Assembly: GCA_903929355.1 (NCBI GenBank)
Contig: CAIYUN010000085.1
Span: 23,110 to 87,109, forward strand
From: an uncultured Opitutaceae bacterium
GTDB lineage: Bacteria > Verrucomicrobiota > Verrucomicrobiia > Opitutales > Opitutaceae
DNA length: 64,000 nt
Reading direction: 5' to 3'
The position numbers were made by a program, and so were the translations under genes. Each line of letters begins with the position of its first letter. Position 1 is the stretch's first letter. Positions 53,995-62,959 of this stretch are shown piece after piece. A model generated the notes under the pieces. That model was not told the origin of the DNA, did not search any database, and saw only the letters and a list, made by a program, of their open reading frames with translations.

Positions 53995-54264
53995 ATGAGC
54001 CCTCATATCACCAGCGTAAGCCAGTCCGACGCCATGATCCAATACCAAGAGTATCTGGCACGGCGCGAGGCTGCCCGCAAGGCGGAGCGGGATGAGCAGG
54101 TGCGCCGGGAGGCCCGGATGAAGGTTTTTGACGCCATGATCAACACTCGCCAAAAGCTGGACGAAGACTCGCGGCAAAACGAGGCCGGCGGACAAAATCA
54201 GAAGGCACAGGGCGAGGAAACCGAGGAAGATCCCGGCAACGGTCTCGGCACCTATTGGGCCTGA
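53995..54264 (+). CDS. Hypothetical small coiled-coil protein
   Basis: 89 aa from ATG 53995. Highly charged and helical: QEYLARREAARKAERDEQV and REARMKVFDAMINTRQKL suggest one long amphipathic helix, followed by a Gln/Glu-rich tail. No membrane segment or motif. It is divergent from the act operon and stands alone. An overlapping minus-strand frame is hydrophobic but looks like a shadow. The 265-base gap 53730-53994 before it has no gene and should hold the promoters of both this ORF and the act operon; none is convincing by eye. Confidence 0.5.
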   Translation: MSPHITSVSQSDAMIQYQEYLARREAARKAERDEQVRREARMKVFDAMINTRQKLDEDSRQNEAGGQNQKAQGEETEEDPGNGLGTYWA

Positions 54265-54300
54265 TCGAGCGCGCAGGAGGGTTGCAGACAATTGGCAGTA

Positions 54301-54320
54301 GCGCGACAAGGCGGTCGCGC
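54301..54320. repeat. Palindromic repeat near the hybrid-kinase stop
   Basis: GCGCGAC / GTCGCGC with a 6-base loop. With flanks (GTA before, CCTATCCCGG after) it resembles the second hairpin at 33816-33845. It lies between converging genes, so it may also mark transcript ends. Confidence 0.6.
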
Positions 54321-54342
54321 CCTATCCCGGTAACCATACCAC

Positions 54343-55923
54343 TCAACTGCCGGGCGGCGCGGGGATCTCGGCCAAGGGGGCCGGAGGCACGTTGTCGAGC
54401 GTCTGGCGCACCACGGCAAGCAGGGACTCGGTCTGAAACGGCTTGGCCAGAAACACCTTGGTGAACTCCAGATGGGCCGAGTCGGTCTGGCTGGAGGTGG
54501 CGCTCGTGGCGACAATGGGCAAGGTCGGGTTCAGCCGGCGCAAGGCGGTGGCCAGTGCCGCACCGCCCATCACGGGCATCAACATGTCAGTGATGACGAG
54601 CCGGACCTGCTCGGCATGGGTCGCAAACTGCACGATCGCGTCCGCCCCGTCGCAGGCCGTGATGACCCGGTAGCCATAGCCGGTGAGAATCTGCGCCACG
54701 ACCAGACGCACCGCCTGGTCGTCGTCCGCCACCAAGACCAGCTCCCCTTTGCCCCGGGCGTACATGGCGATCGGGGACCGGGAGACGCTCACGTTCCCTT
54801 CTTCCGCCGCCGGCAGATAGACAGTGAAAGCCGTGCCCCGGCCCGGCTGAGTCTGCACCGTCACGAAACCTGCATGCTGCTGCACGATTCCCCGCACCGT
54901 CGAGAGGCCGAGCCCGGTGCCCCGGCCCTTCTCCTTGGTGCTGTAAAACGGGTCCCAGATTTTTGCCAGCACGTCGGGGGGGATGCCCGTGCCGGTGTCC
55001 CGCACCTCGACGGCGAGAAACGATCCCGAGCGCCCGTCGGCGATGCCGGCCGCCGCCGCCGCGTCCAGGGTGCGGTTTTCCGCCGTGATGGTCAGGTCCC
55101 CGCCCTGCGGCATCGCGTCGCGCGCGTTGACGCAGAGATTCAGAAACACCTGGTGAATCTGGGTGGGGTTTGCCAGGATGGGCCAGATGTCGGGAGGCAG
55201 GATCGCCCGGACACGGATCGACTTGGGGAAGGTGGACTGCACCAACTCGTCCAGCTCCTTCAGGATGTGGCGGGCCTGCAGGAGCTCGCGCTTGTCGCCC
55301 GTGCCCCGGGCGAAGGACAGCAACTGCCGCACGAGGCCGGAGCCGCGCTCGGCGCAGCTTTCCACGATGCCGAGGAGACGCTGGCCGCCGGGGTCGGTCA
55401 CATACGTCCGCATGACCGGACCGGACAGGATGATGGGCAGGAGCGCGTTGTTGATGTCGTGGGCGATGCCGGCCGCGAGCATGCCGACGTTTTCCAGCCG
55501 CTGTGATTGTAGCAGCTGCGCCTGCGTCTTGGTCAGCCGGCGGTAGCGGTTCAGCCGGGTGATGGTGCGCACGCGCGCCCGCAGCTCGACCCGGTTGAAA
55601 GGCTTGGTGATGAAGTCGTCCGCGCCCGCCTCAATGCCGGTGAGCCGGGCGGTCTGGTCGTCGAGCGCGGTGACGAGGACCACCGGAACCTCGGCAAGGC
55701 GAGCGTCGGCCCGCAGGCGCCGGCAGACCTCGAAGCCGTCCATCCCGGGCATCATCACGTCGAGGAGGATGAGGTCGGGCGGCATGGCGGCGGCGAGCTC
55801 CAGCGCCTCGGGGCCGTCGGCGGCCTCGATGATTTCGAAGCCGTTGGCGGCCAGCAGCTCGACGAGCGTCAGACGGTTGGCGGCCAGGTCGTCGACGATG
55901 AGAAGGGTGGGGGGGCGCTTCAT
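54343..55923 (-). CDS. Receiver-kinase-receiver hybrid histidine kinase
   Basis: 526 aa, cytoplasmic. Receiver 1 (residues 5-122) has IVDDLAANR, acceptor Asp in LILLDVMMPGMDG, and ITKPFNR. HisKA has GIAHDINNALLPIILS, and the ATPase has NLCVNARDAMPQGG, DTGTGIP and GTGLGLSTVRG. Receiver 2 (about 395-510) has ADDDQAVR, acceptor in VITDMLMPVMGG, and LAKPFQ. The DINNALLP wording matches a common Opitutaceae/Myxococcus kinase type. Its start overlaps the stop of the upstream kinase by 4 bases, so the two proteins probably form one phosphorelay. No DNA-binding output. Confidence 0.92.
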   Translation of the reverse strand: MKRPPTLLIVDDLAANRLTLVELLAANGFEIIEAADGPEALELAAAMPPDLILLDVMMPGMDGFEVCRRLRADARLAEVPVVLVTALDDQTARLTGIEAGADDFITKPFNRVELRARVRTITRLNRYRRLTKTQAQLLQSQRLENVGMLAAGIAHDINNALLPIILSGPVMRTYVTDPGGQRLLGIVESCAERGSGLVRQLLSFARGTGDKRELLQARHILKELDELVQSTFPKSIRVRAILPPDIWPILANPTQIHQVFLNLCVNARDAMPQGGDLTITAENRTLDAAAAAGIADGRSGSFLAVEVRDTGTGIPPDVLAKIWDPFYSTKEKGRGTGLGLSTVRGIVQQHAGFVTVQTQPGRGTAFTVYLPAAEEGNVSVSRSPIAMYARGKGELVLVADDDQAVRLVVAQILTGYGYRVITACDGADAIVQFATHAEQVRLVITDMLMPVMGGAALATALRRLNPTLPIVATSATSSQTDSAHLEFTKVFLAKPFQTESLLAVVRQTLDNVPPAPLAEIPAPPGS

Positions 55924-58169
55924 GCGGGGAGGAGTCGTTTGACCATCGCGGCGAGCGCCTTAACGCTCACGGGCTTGCTCATGTAGTCGGAGGCGCCGGC
56001 GGCGAGGCAGCGTTCCCGGTCGCCGGGCATGGCGAGGGCGGTGAGGGCGATGATGGGGATGCCCTGCAGCCCGGGATTCGTGCGGATTTCCTTGATCGCC
56101 GTCAGCCCGTCCATCACGGGCATCTGGATGTCCATGAGGATGAGCGCGGGCTGGTTTTTCCGCGCGAGCTCCACGGCCACCAACCCGTTGCGCGCATAGT
56201 CCATGGTGTAACCGTTGTCCGCGAGATAGCCGCCGATGGTCTCGATGTTCGCCTCGTTGTCCTCCGCCAGCAGGAGGCGCGGTCCGCCCCCGGGCGCGGA
56301 CGCCGGGGTGGAGGCCGCAGGCCGCGCGACCTCCACCGTGGAGCGCTGCAGGAAGCCCGCCAGTTGCGTGCGGGTGATCGGCTTGATGAAATGCGCCGCC
56401 GCCCCCAGGGCCTGGGATTTTTGCGGCTCGTCCACCACGGAGATCACGGCGACCGGAATGTTCCGGGTGTCGGGGTGCTCCTTCAGCTTGGCCAGCAGCA
56501 CCCAGCCGCTCTCCTTGGGCAGCAGGACGTCCAGCAGGATGACATCAGGACGTTCGCGCAGCGCCACCTCCACGGCATGCTCGCCGCGGTTGTGTATGAC
56601 GCTGGTGAGGTTCAACTCAGAGAGATAGCGGTCGAGCTGTTCGCTGGTCGTGGGGTCGTCCTCGATGACCAGCGCGCGCCGGAAACGCTTGGGCGTGGCC
56701 GACAGGGCCTCGAACGGGGCCGGCGCCGGCTTCTCGGCCGACGGGGGCGCCTCCGTGGGCAGAGGCAGCGTCACCATGAAACGGCTGCCCTGGCCAGGCT
56801 CGCTCTCCAGCGTGATGCCGCCGCCATGCAGCTCCACGAGTTTCGCCACCAGCGCAAGGCCGAGGCCCGTGCCCTCCTGCGAGCGCGTGAGGCCCGAGTC
56901 CACCTGGGTGAAGGATTGGAACAGCTTGGGCGCGTCGGTCTTGGAAATGCCGATGCCCGTGTCCCAGACGGTGAAGCGCACCACCCCCGCCCCCTTGGGG
57001 GCGTCCACCCGCAGCCCGATGCGTCCGCCGTTGGGCGTGAACTTCACGGCGTTCGTCAGCAGGTTCACCAAGACCTGCTTGAAGCGCCGGGGGTCGGCCA
57101 CGAACTGCGTGGCGCTGCCGTCGTCCTCAAAGGCGATGCCGATGTTCTTCTGCATGGCCTGGGTCCGCACAAAGATCAGGCAACCGTCGCAGAACTCCTG
57201 CACAAACAGCGACTCGGTGCTCAGCTTCAGCTTGCCGGCCTCGATCTTGGACAGGTCGAGCGTGTCGTTGATCAGCGTGAGCAGGTGCTGGCCGCTGGTG
57301 GAGATGGTGGAGATGGACTTGATCTGCCGCGGGGTGAGCGTGCCGCTGACCTGCTCAAGCAGCGCCTCGCTCAGACCGAGGATGGCATTGAGGGGGGTGC
57401 GGAGCTCGTGGCTCATGTTGGCGAGAAACTCGCTCTTGGCGCGGTCGGCGGCCTCGGCGGTGTCCTTGGCCTCGCGGAGGAGCTTCTCGGCCGCACTGCG
57501 GGCGGTGATATCGTGGCCGACGGCCTGGTATTCGAGGATGTTGCCCTGGTCGTCCTTGACCGCCCGGTGGTTCCAGGCGACGACCACAGGGCGCTGGTTG
57601 GCGTCGGGCAACAGGTGCTCAAACGTGGCGCTCTCGGGCAGGGTACCGGTGGCGGGCAGCAGTCCGGCGGCCACCAAGGCCGAGGGCTGCCCGAGCAACT
57701 CGGAGCGTTTGCGGCCCAGGTGGGTGGCGTAGGCGGCGTTGATGAAGGTGAGGTTGCCGTCGGCCCGGTAGCGGCAGATGAGGTCCACCTGGTTCTCGAC
57801 GATGCAGCGGTAACTGGCCTCGACCTTTTGGAGCGAACGGGCCATGCGCTCAAACTGGCGGGCGAGCCCGATAAATTCGTCATGGTCGGTGTCGTCGGTC
57901 TCCGGCCCATATTCGGGCGAGGCCTCCGCCTCCGGCTGCGCCGTTTGGGTGGAGCTGCGGAGATTTTTCAGCCGCTGGATCATGGTGCGGTCCCAGACAT
58001 AGCCGGCCAGCAGCAGCAGCACGCACCCGATGATCGACAGCGCTAGAATGTAGTAGGAGGCCCCGAGACGCTCCGCGACCTCGGAGTCCATGATGATCAT
58101 GGCCAGCGCGACCACGAGGGCGGAGGCGAGCGCGAGGATGAGGACGGTTTTACGGCGCAGTTGGTCCAT
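55920..58169 (-). CDS. Membrane PAS histidine kinase with two receivers
   Basis: 749 aa. Two membrane helices (about residues 8-27 and 38-61), PAS (about 115-235), and HisKA with ANMSHELRTPLNAILGL. The ATPase has LVNLLTNAVKF, DTGIGISK and GTGLGLALVAK. Receiver 1 (about 505-620) has VIEDDPT and VILLDVLLPKESG; receiver 2 (about 630-748) has LAEDNEAN, LILMDIQMPVMDG and MSKPVS. Residues 1-250 are close to the kinase at 7539-9032, so duplication with gain or loss of receivers is evident. Coupled to the hybrid kinase downstream. Confidence 0.93.
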   Translation of the reverse strand: MDQLRRKTVLILALASALVVALAMIIMDSEVAERLGASYYILALSIIGCVLLLLAGYVWDRTMIQRLKNLRSSTQTAQPEAEASPEYGPETDDTDHDEFIGLARQFERMARSLQKVEASYRCIVENQVDLICRYRADGNLTFINAAYATHLGRKRSELLGQPSALVAAGLLPATGTLPESATFEHLLPDANQRPVVVAWNHRAVKDDQGNILEYQAVGHDITARSAAEKLLREAKDTAEAADRAKSEFLANMSHELRTPLNAILGLSEALLEQVSGTLTPRQIKSISTISTSGQHLLTLINDTLDLSKIEAGKLKLSTESLFVQEFCDGCLIFVRTQAMQKNIGIAFEDDGSATQFVADPRRFKQVLVNLLTNAVKFTPNGGRIGLRVDAPKGAGVVRFTVWDTGIGISKTDAPKLFQSFTQVDSGLTRSQEGTGLGLALVAKLVELHGGGITLESEPGQGSRFMVTLPLPTEAPPSAEKPAPAPFEALSATPKRFRRALVIEDDPTTSEQLDRYLSELNLTSVIHNRGEHAVEVALRERPDVILLDVLLPKESGWVLLAKLKEHPDTRNIPVAVISVVDEPQKSQALGAAAHFIKPITRTQLAGFLQRSTVEVARPAASTPASAPGGGPRLLLAEDNEANIETIGGYLADNGYTMDYARNGLVAVELARKNQPALILMDIQMPVMDGLTAIKEIRTNPGLQGIPIIALTALAMPGDRERCLAAGASDYMSKPVSVKALAAMVKRLLPA

Positions 58170-58513
58170 GCAGGAAGCAACTCGACCCTGCCGGGCCGCC
58201 GCGGCAATGTCTAATTAAAACGACGGGGAACGCACGCATGGCGCGTTGCACGGGAAAGCCCCCTCCTCGGCGCCTTCGCCCTTTGCGCCTTTGCACTAAT
58301 GTATTCTGTAAACTCGGTGTTCTGCTTGTGCCCTGTGTATTGGGAGACTTGAGGCTTGAGGTGGAAGCCATGAAGCCAGGAAAAGAAACTCTGAATGCTG
58401 GATCGGTTCCTGGTTTCCTGGTTTCCCCCTTAAAAACTCTGCGTCCGACCTGTGTGGTCTCTGTGACCAACCGCCGAATTTAGAATGAAATGTTGGTGCA
58501 ACGAACTCGCCCT
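58170..58513. other. Intergenic stretch of decayed simple repeats
   Basis: No believable gene. Contains phrases such as GCGCCTTCGCCCTTTGCGCC, GGTTTCCTGGTTTCC and TGTGTGGTCTCTGTGACC (about 58452-58470); the last recurs near 1804-1818. A minus-strand frame across it reads these as nonsense text. GC is below the surrounding genes. Confidence 0.55.
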
Positions 58514-58894
58514 TCAGGCCGCCGGTGGCACCCCGACCGGGGCCATGGGCGGGTGGCTGCCCTCCTCGCTGCGGGGGATGGTCGCCTTCATGAGCAGCCG
58601 GAGGCGTTTCGTGGACACCCGCACGCGCATTTGGTTGTGCCAGAAACCGCCGCTGGCGGGATGATGTTTGAAATCGGCCACCTCGTCCGAAAAATAACGG
58701 AGACGGTTCAGTCGGCCAACCGCGCGGATGAGGTCGATGTCGGCGGCAAAGTGATGCCGGTTGAACAGCTGACACAACGGTGCGAGCAGGCGGGCGTGAG
58801 GAGGAAGAACGCGAAGAAGGACAGCGATTTCAAAGTCCGCCGGTGGCACCCGGTGGCGTCCGCAATAGATCTCGGCAAAGGTGGATGTGTTCAT
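58514..58894 (-). CDS. Hypothetical protein
   Basis: 126 aa. MNTSTFAEIYCGRHRVPPADFE is followed by LLRVLPPHARLLAPLCQLFN and HFAADIDLIRAVGRL. It looks like a compact helical cytoplasmic protein with regular hydrophobic spacing and no signal or membrane segment. I do not recognise a named family. The gene order here (hypothetical, esterase, metallo-fold protein) does not suggest a role. Confidence 0.6.
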   Translation of the reverse strand: MNTSTFAEIYCGRHRVPPADFEIAVLLRVLPPHARLLAPLCQLFNRHHFAADIDLIRAVGRLNRLRYFSDEVADFKHHPASGGFWHNQMRVRVSTKRLRLLMKATIPRSEEGSHPPMAPVGVPPAA

Positions 58895-58990
58895 GGGAGC
58901 CCAGACCGGCCAGCAAGGCAGGCCCCCATGCGAAAGCGACCAGAAGACCGGACGCCGAGGTTAAATCGTGGTGACGCCGCCACCCAACCG

Positions 58991-59917
58991 TCACAATTTT
59001 GTCAGCCAGCCGTGGGCCTTCAACCAGTCGGCGGCGCGCAGCGTCCAAGTGGAGGCGGGCCCGAGGTTCGACTTCATGCCAAAGCCGTGTCCGCCTTTTT
59101 CAAAAACATGCAGTTCCGCCGGGACCTTGGCCTTCCGCAGCGCGAGATAAAACTGGATCGTGTTCTCGATCGGCACCGTACGGTCGTCCTCGGCGTGAAC
59201 CAGAAAGCAGGGCGGCGTGGTGGCGGTGATCTGCCGCTCCGTGGAGTAGAGCGAGACCAAGTCGGGCGCCGGGTTGGCCCCCAGCAGCGCGGTGCGCGAG
59301 CCCAGATGCGCAAACGCCGGATCCATCGTGATGACGGGATAGAGCAGGAGGGCGAAATCGGGACGGGCGCTCACCGCGTCCAGAGCCGCCCCGGTCCGGC
59401 CGGCGGGATTGTCGTAGAGGGTGGCGGCGCAGGAAGCCAGATGGCCGCCGGCGGAAAACCCAATCACGCCCACCCGCTGCGGGCTGACCTTGAACCCGGC
59501 AGCCTGCGAGCGGACCGTCCGGATGGCCCGGAGCACGTCCTGGAGCGGCGCGGGCTGCCCGCACTCCGGGCCAAGCCGGTATTTGAGCACAAAAGCGGAC
59601 ACCCCGAGAGAGTTCAGCCAGGTGGCGACCGCGGAACCCTCGTTTTCCATCGAGAGATGGACGTAACCGCCGCCCGGACAGATGATGACTGCGGCCCCGC
59701 CGGCCAAGGCCTCGGGTGCGGCATAAACGGTGAGCGTGGGGTGGCTGACGTGGGCCGCGCTGGTGTTCGTCAACGTCTCCGGGGGCAGGCCCGGCTTGAG
59801 ACCGGGCACGCCTTCCGGCCACAAATCGATGACGGGCAGGTCGGCCGCCCCCTTCATGGCGGAGACCATCATCGCGAGAAAGATCAGCGGGAGCAGGGCG
59901 GGGAGCAGCGGTTTCAT
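58991..59917 (-). CDS. Secreted alpha/beta-hydrolase esterase
   Basis: 308 aa from ATG 59917. A signal peptide (about residues 1-24, LLPALLPLIFLAMMVSAM) is followed by IDLWPEGVPG, a frequent start in planctomycete and verrucomicrobial esterases. The oxyanion motif PGGGYVHLS and nucleophile elbow GFSAGGHLAS (Ser), then HAEDDRTVP (Asp) and KGGHGFGM (His) complete the triad. Similar to acetyl-xylan or feruloyl esterases of carbohydrate-degrading bacteria. 14 bases after the metallo-fold gene, so probably co-transcribed. Confidence 0.88.
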   Translation of the reverse strand: MKPLLPALLPLIFLAMMVSAMKGAADLPVIDLWPEGVPGLKPGLPPETLTNTSAAHVSHPTLTVYAAPEALAGGAAVIICPGGGYVHLSMENEGSAVATWLNSLGVSAFVLKYRLGPECGQPAPLQDVLRAIRTVRSQAAGFKVSPQRVGVIGFSAGGHLASCAATLYDNPAGRTGAALDAVSARPDFALLLYPVITMDPAFAHLGSRTALLGANPAPDLVSLYSTERQITATTPPCFLVHAEDDRTVPIENTIQFYLALRKAKVPAELHVFEKGGHGFGMKSNLGPASTWTLRAADWLKAHGWLTKL

Positions 59918-59931
59918 AATGGTAGAGGGGA

Positions 59932-61044
59932 TCACTTCTGCCCGCCCGGACCGTCCTTCCCCATCCGCGTCTGATAGGTCTTGGTGTGGCCGGTGGACGG
60001 GATCGTGATGGTGTAGGACTTGCCGTCGGGCGCGACAGAGAGCTTGATGATGTTGCCCGGGATGGTCGGGGGGCGCGATGTGCTTGCCAGGTTGGCGCAA
60101 AACTCGTCGGGCGTGTTGTTGGCAAGATGATCCGCGCGGAGATCCTTGTGAACCTGGTACATGTCCAAGATGCCGGGGGACGACTTGAGCCCTTCGACCG
60201 TGGACTTCTCGGTCCCCTTGCCGGAGCCGTTGTTCATCACCGAGACGGTGGGCGCGAAGCTATGGATGAGCACCGGGTTGTTGCTGAAGGCGAGCCCATG
60301 ATGGTCCACCTGATACACGTCCACCTGCCCGACCAGATTAACCGGAACGACCACCTTCGTCTCAAAGTTCCAAGTCAGGTCCCCGCCGTCCCAGAAGCGA
60401 AACGGGCCGAAATCGAGCACGAACGCAGCGCTATTGTCGTTGTCGGTCGGCACCAGCTGATGCACCACAATTTGATCGGCGAGCGGGTTTTTGACCGCGC
60501 CGGCTGGCGGGTCGACAAATTTCTGATCGGCCACGATGCACCGCAGCGCGAGCGGCAGACTGCCGGGACCCGGGACAACCTTGAGTGGGATCACCGTCCC
60601 GGCTTGAAGATGGTTGCGCTGGTCCGAAGCAAACGTGCGGTAGGCCTTGCTGGATATCTGCCAACGGCCGTCGGCCGAAGCTCCGCCACCATCCGGGTCG
60701 TGGCCGGGGACGGTGCGCTCATAGACCTGGCCGATCGGCATGAGCGCGGCGAGCTCCCCGACGCCGCCGATGTGGTCCATGTGAAAATGGGTCTGGAGAT
60801 AATAGTCGATCTTCTTAACCCCGGCCACATTGACCGCCGTGTCGTGAATGCGGGCCGAGTCGCGGCCGCCGGGACTGCCGGAGTCTATCAGGATGGATTC
60901 GCCGGCCGGCGTGATGATGAGGGTCGAGCCGCCACCCTCGACATCATTCCAATAGATGTCCAAGGTGTGGTCGGAAAGGCCGGCGTGGGCCCGGGCGGCG
61001 AGCAAGAACAGGCCGCAGGCGGCGAGGCAGGGGCGAAGTTTCAT
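59932..61044 (-). CDS. Secreted metallo-beta-lactamase-fold protein (ComEC-like subgroup)
   Basis: 370 aa from ATG 61044. Signal peptide ends ARAHAG. LDIYWNDVEGGGSTLIITP, ILIDSGSPGGRD and the zinc motif QTHFHMDHIGGV are followed by a late DVYQVDHHGLAFSNN. The DVxxGxStLI opening and VDHHG motif are those of the ComEC C-terminal-like metallo family. Here the protein is secreted and lacks the ComEC channel. Substrate unknown; a phosphoesterase or nuclease role is a family-level guess. Upstream partner of the esterase. Confidence 0.85.
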   Translation of the reverse strand: MKLRPCLAACGLFLLAARAHAGLSDHTLDIYWNDVEGGGSTLIITPAGESILIDSGSPGGRDSARIHDTAVNVAGVKKIDYYLQTHFHMDHIGGVGELAALMPIGQVYERTVPGHDPDGGGASADGRWQISSKAYRTFASDQRNHLQAGTVIPLKVVPGPGSLPLALRCIVADQKFVDPPAGAVKNPLADQIVVHQLVPTDNDNSAAFVLDFGPFRFWDGGDLTWNFETKVVVPVNLVGQVDVYQVDHHGLAFSNNPVLIHSFAPTVSVMNNGSGKGTEKSTVEGLKSSPGILDMYQVHKDLRADHLANNTPDEFCANLASTSRPPTIPGNIIKLSVAPDGKSYTITIPSTGHTKTYQTRMGKDGPGGQK

Positions 61045-61195
61045 CAAGGGAAGGGGGTGCAGGGGGAGGAAGCGGCATGAGAGGCAACCTGAAGCTGGAA
61101 CACAAGCCCGCAGGCAGCAAAAATTCAGCCTTGACCCGCCCCACCCCTCCCGCTGAAACTGACCCTTCACCCGCCCAATTCATCCCACGCCCGCC

Positions 61196-61393
61196 ATGAG
61201 AGACGACTACCTGCGAGAAGCGCACAAAATCATTCCCGACGCCAACGTACTCATCAACGTCGTTTCGCGCCGGGTGAAGCAGCTCCGCCGCGGGGCCCGC
61301 GCCCTGGTGGAGTCGCTGGAGAAGCTCTCACCCGAGGATATCGCCCTGCGCGAGATCATCGAGGGCAAGATCTCCTACGAACTGGCCTCCTGA
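61196..61393 (+). CDS. rpoZ: RNA polymerase omega subunit
   Basis: 65 aa. DANVLINVVSRRVKQLRRGARALV is the conserved helix of omega, followed by LREIIEGKISYELAS. The N-terminal MRDDYLREAHKII is compatible with bacterial omega. It stabilises the beta-prime subunit. Followed 57 bases later by smpB on the same strand. A GC-rich run and five T residues after the stop might give weak termination. Confidence 0.88.
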   Translation: MRDDYLREAHKIIPDANVLINVVSRRVKQLRRGARALVESLEKLSPEDIALREIIEGKISYELAS

Positions 61394-61450
61394 GCGGGCC
61401 CGGCCGGCGGCTTTTTCCTTTCATCGCGCGGCTGCCGCGCGCGCCCTGCC

Positions 61451-61927
61451 ATGGCCGCCAACCCGAAAGACTCCGCCCGTTACACGGAAATCCGCAACGC
61501 CAAGGCGCGGCACGACTATTTTGTCGAGGAAAAGTTCGAGGCCGGCGTCGCGCTCAAAGGCACCGAGGTAAAGTCCATCCGGGCTGGACGAGCCCAGATT
61601 GGCGACGCGTTCGGGCGGTTCGAGAAGGGCGAATTGTGGCTGATCAACGCGCATATCGACACCTATGCCTTTGCCAGCACCTCCAACCATGAGCCGCGCC
61701 GGAGCCGCAAGCTCCTGCTCCACACCCACCAAATCCGCAAGATCGCGCAGGCGCTGGCGGTCGGCGGCAACGCCCTGATTCCCCTGCGGATGTATTTCAA
61801 GGAGGCCTTGGTGAAGGTCGAGATCGCGCTTTGCTCCGGCAAAAAAAGCCACGACAAGCGCGAGACCCTCAAGCAACGCGTGGTGTCGCGCGAGCTCGAC
61901 CACGAAATGAAGCAGCGCCGGCGCTGA
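61451..61927 (+). CDS. smpB: SsrA-binding protein SmpB
   Basis: 158 aa. RNAKARHDYFVEEKFEAGVALKGTEVKSIRAGRAQIGDAF is the N-terminal OB-fold signature; YAFASTSNHEPRRSRKLLLH and KKSHDKRETLKQR (basic tail that enters the decoding centre) complete it. It delivers tmRNA to stalled ribosomes. No tmRNA gene was found in the sequence after it. Confidence 0.97.
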   Translation: MAANPKDSARYTEIRNAKARHDYFVEEKFEAGVALKGTEVKSIRAGRAQIGDAFGRFEKGELWLINAHIDTYAFASTSNHEPRRSRKLLLHTHQIRKIAQALAVGGNALIPLRMYFKEALVKVEIALCSGKKSHDKRETLKQRVVSRELDHEMKQRRR

Positions 61928-62049
61928 ACTTAGAATCAGCGGTAGGTCAAGGAGACCGCAGAGAAGACCCGCGGTCACAACGCAGCATCGAACGGCGAGA
62001 CGGTTTGGGTGTCACACACCAGGTGCGTGGCTGCAGACACGAGGCTTGG

Positions 62050-62253
62050 TCAACAACAGGCCACGTGACAATTCAGTGGGGCCACCATGCATTGATCGCC
62101 GCTCGCTCGCAGGGCGTTGAGCCAGGCCAGGATTTTGGGGCCGCGCTCGCTGTCATCGAGGCGACGATTGAGTTCCTCGCGGACCGATTTGGGCAGGCAG
62201 GCGATCTTGCCGTTGGAGAGGAGAGAAGGCGGGGGAGGTGTGGAGGTGGGCAT
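62050..62253 (-). pseudogene. Truncated small-protein remnant
   Basis: A 67-aa frame. MPTSTPPPPSLLSNGKIACL and PKSVREELNRRLDDSERGPK with KILAWLNAL match the start of a DUF3486-like family that I recall as a roughly 100-200 aa protein. After WLNAL the sequence loses the family pattern and stops within 25 residues. It looks like a gene cut short near its middle. A genuine short protein is possible. Confidence 0.45.
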
Positions 62254-62743
62254 GGGGGGGGAAGGGGGGGGGGGGAAGGGTTCCTCGTTCTTGGTTCTTG
62301 GTGCGGGTGCATTGTGGTGGTTGGGTGCGCGGGTGGGATGATAGAGGGGTTTGGGTGCATTGGCGTGGCTGGCACGCGAGGCAGGAAACAAACCCAGACT
62401 TGCAGAATTTAGGGCATGAGCCGAAACGACCGGCACCGACGGGGTGAGCCGCCGCACCCGGATACAGTTGAGGAAAAGAAAGCCGCAGCGCATCTCTGGG
62501 CTGATCAACTCTACCAAGCCGGGGCCAGGGCCGTGGATGGGTTCGACTTCGCCGGGGTGGTATGCCGCGACGGCCGTCCCGTCGGGGACTTGGCTGACTT
62601 TGCCACCTTGCTTGACGAGGAAGCTCCCGCCGTGGTTCGCGTGCTCGCTGGCCTGCAAATCTGATGTCCCGAAGGAGCCAAGTTTTCCCTAGCGGCAGCC
62701 GCACTGAAAGGACGCGAGGCCATCCGTCTCCGGCGGACCGGTA
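62254..62743. other. Low-conservation region between decayed genes
   Basis: Frames on both strands are open (plus 62416-62664, minus up to 62658) but none has a recognised motif. G-rich runs occur at 62250-62280. The plus frame 62416-62664 (82 aa, contains DFAGVVCRDGRPVGDL) could be a fragment of the gene whose end is at 62744-62884. No decision is possible by eye. Confidence 0.4.
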
Positions 62744-62884
62744 GCTGATATCGCACTGGCCGACCGCAAATGGCGCGATTACGCGGTGGGCTGCCGCTCC
62801 GCGTACCGGGGCGGGTCCGGTCCGATCCTACGCGACTTCAGTGTTGGCTTCCGCCTCGCCTTTGAATCGGCGCTGACGAAATGA
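62744..62884 (+). pseudogene. C-terminal remnant of a formylglycine-generating-enzyme-like (SUMF1) protein
   Basis: 46 residues ending in a stop: DYAVGCRSAYRGG and DFSVGFRLAFESAL match the closing CRSAYR...GFRLA motif of FGE-sulfatase domains. Directly upstream, another frame reads RLRRTGS followed by a stop where RLRGGSW would be expected, which points to a frameshift. The rest of the domain is missing. A broken gene. Confidence 0.55.
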
Positions 62885-62959
62885 GTCACGCAAAAAACGA
62901 TGGCGATCCATCTTCATGTAATTTGGACCACCCGTTGGGCCAGCTCCGGTAGGTACCGG

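Noticed and set aside
53974-54309. Minus-strand hydrophobic frame opposite the small coiled-coil gene
   Set aside because: Its hydrophobic text is the complement of charged codons on the plus strand; no start context and no family resemblance.
61928-62050. tmRNA gene after smpB
   Set aside because: No tRNA-like ends, no CCA and no tag-coding frame could be found.
62744-62884. Possible variable region of a diversity-generating retroelement, given the FGE-like C-terminus
   Set aside because: No reverse transcriptase, template repeat or accessory gene nearby; the domain is truncated and frameshifted.
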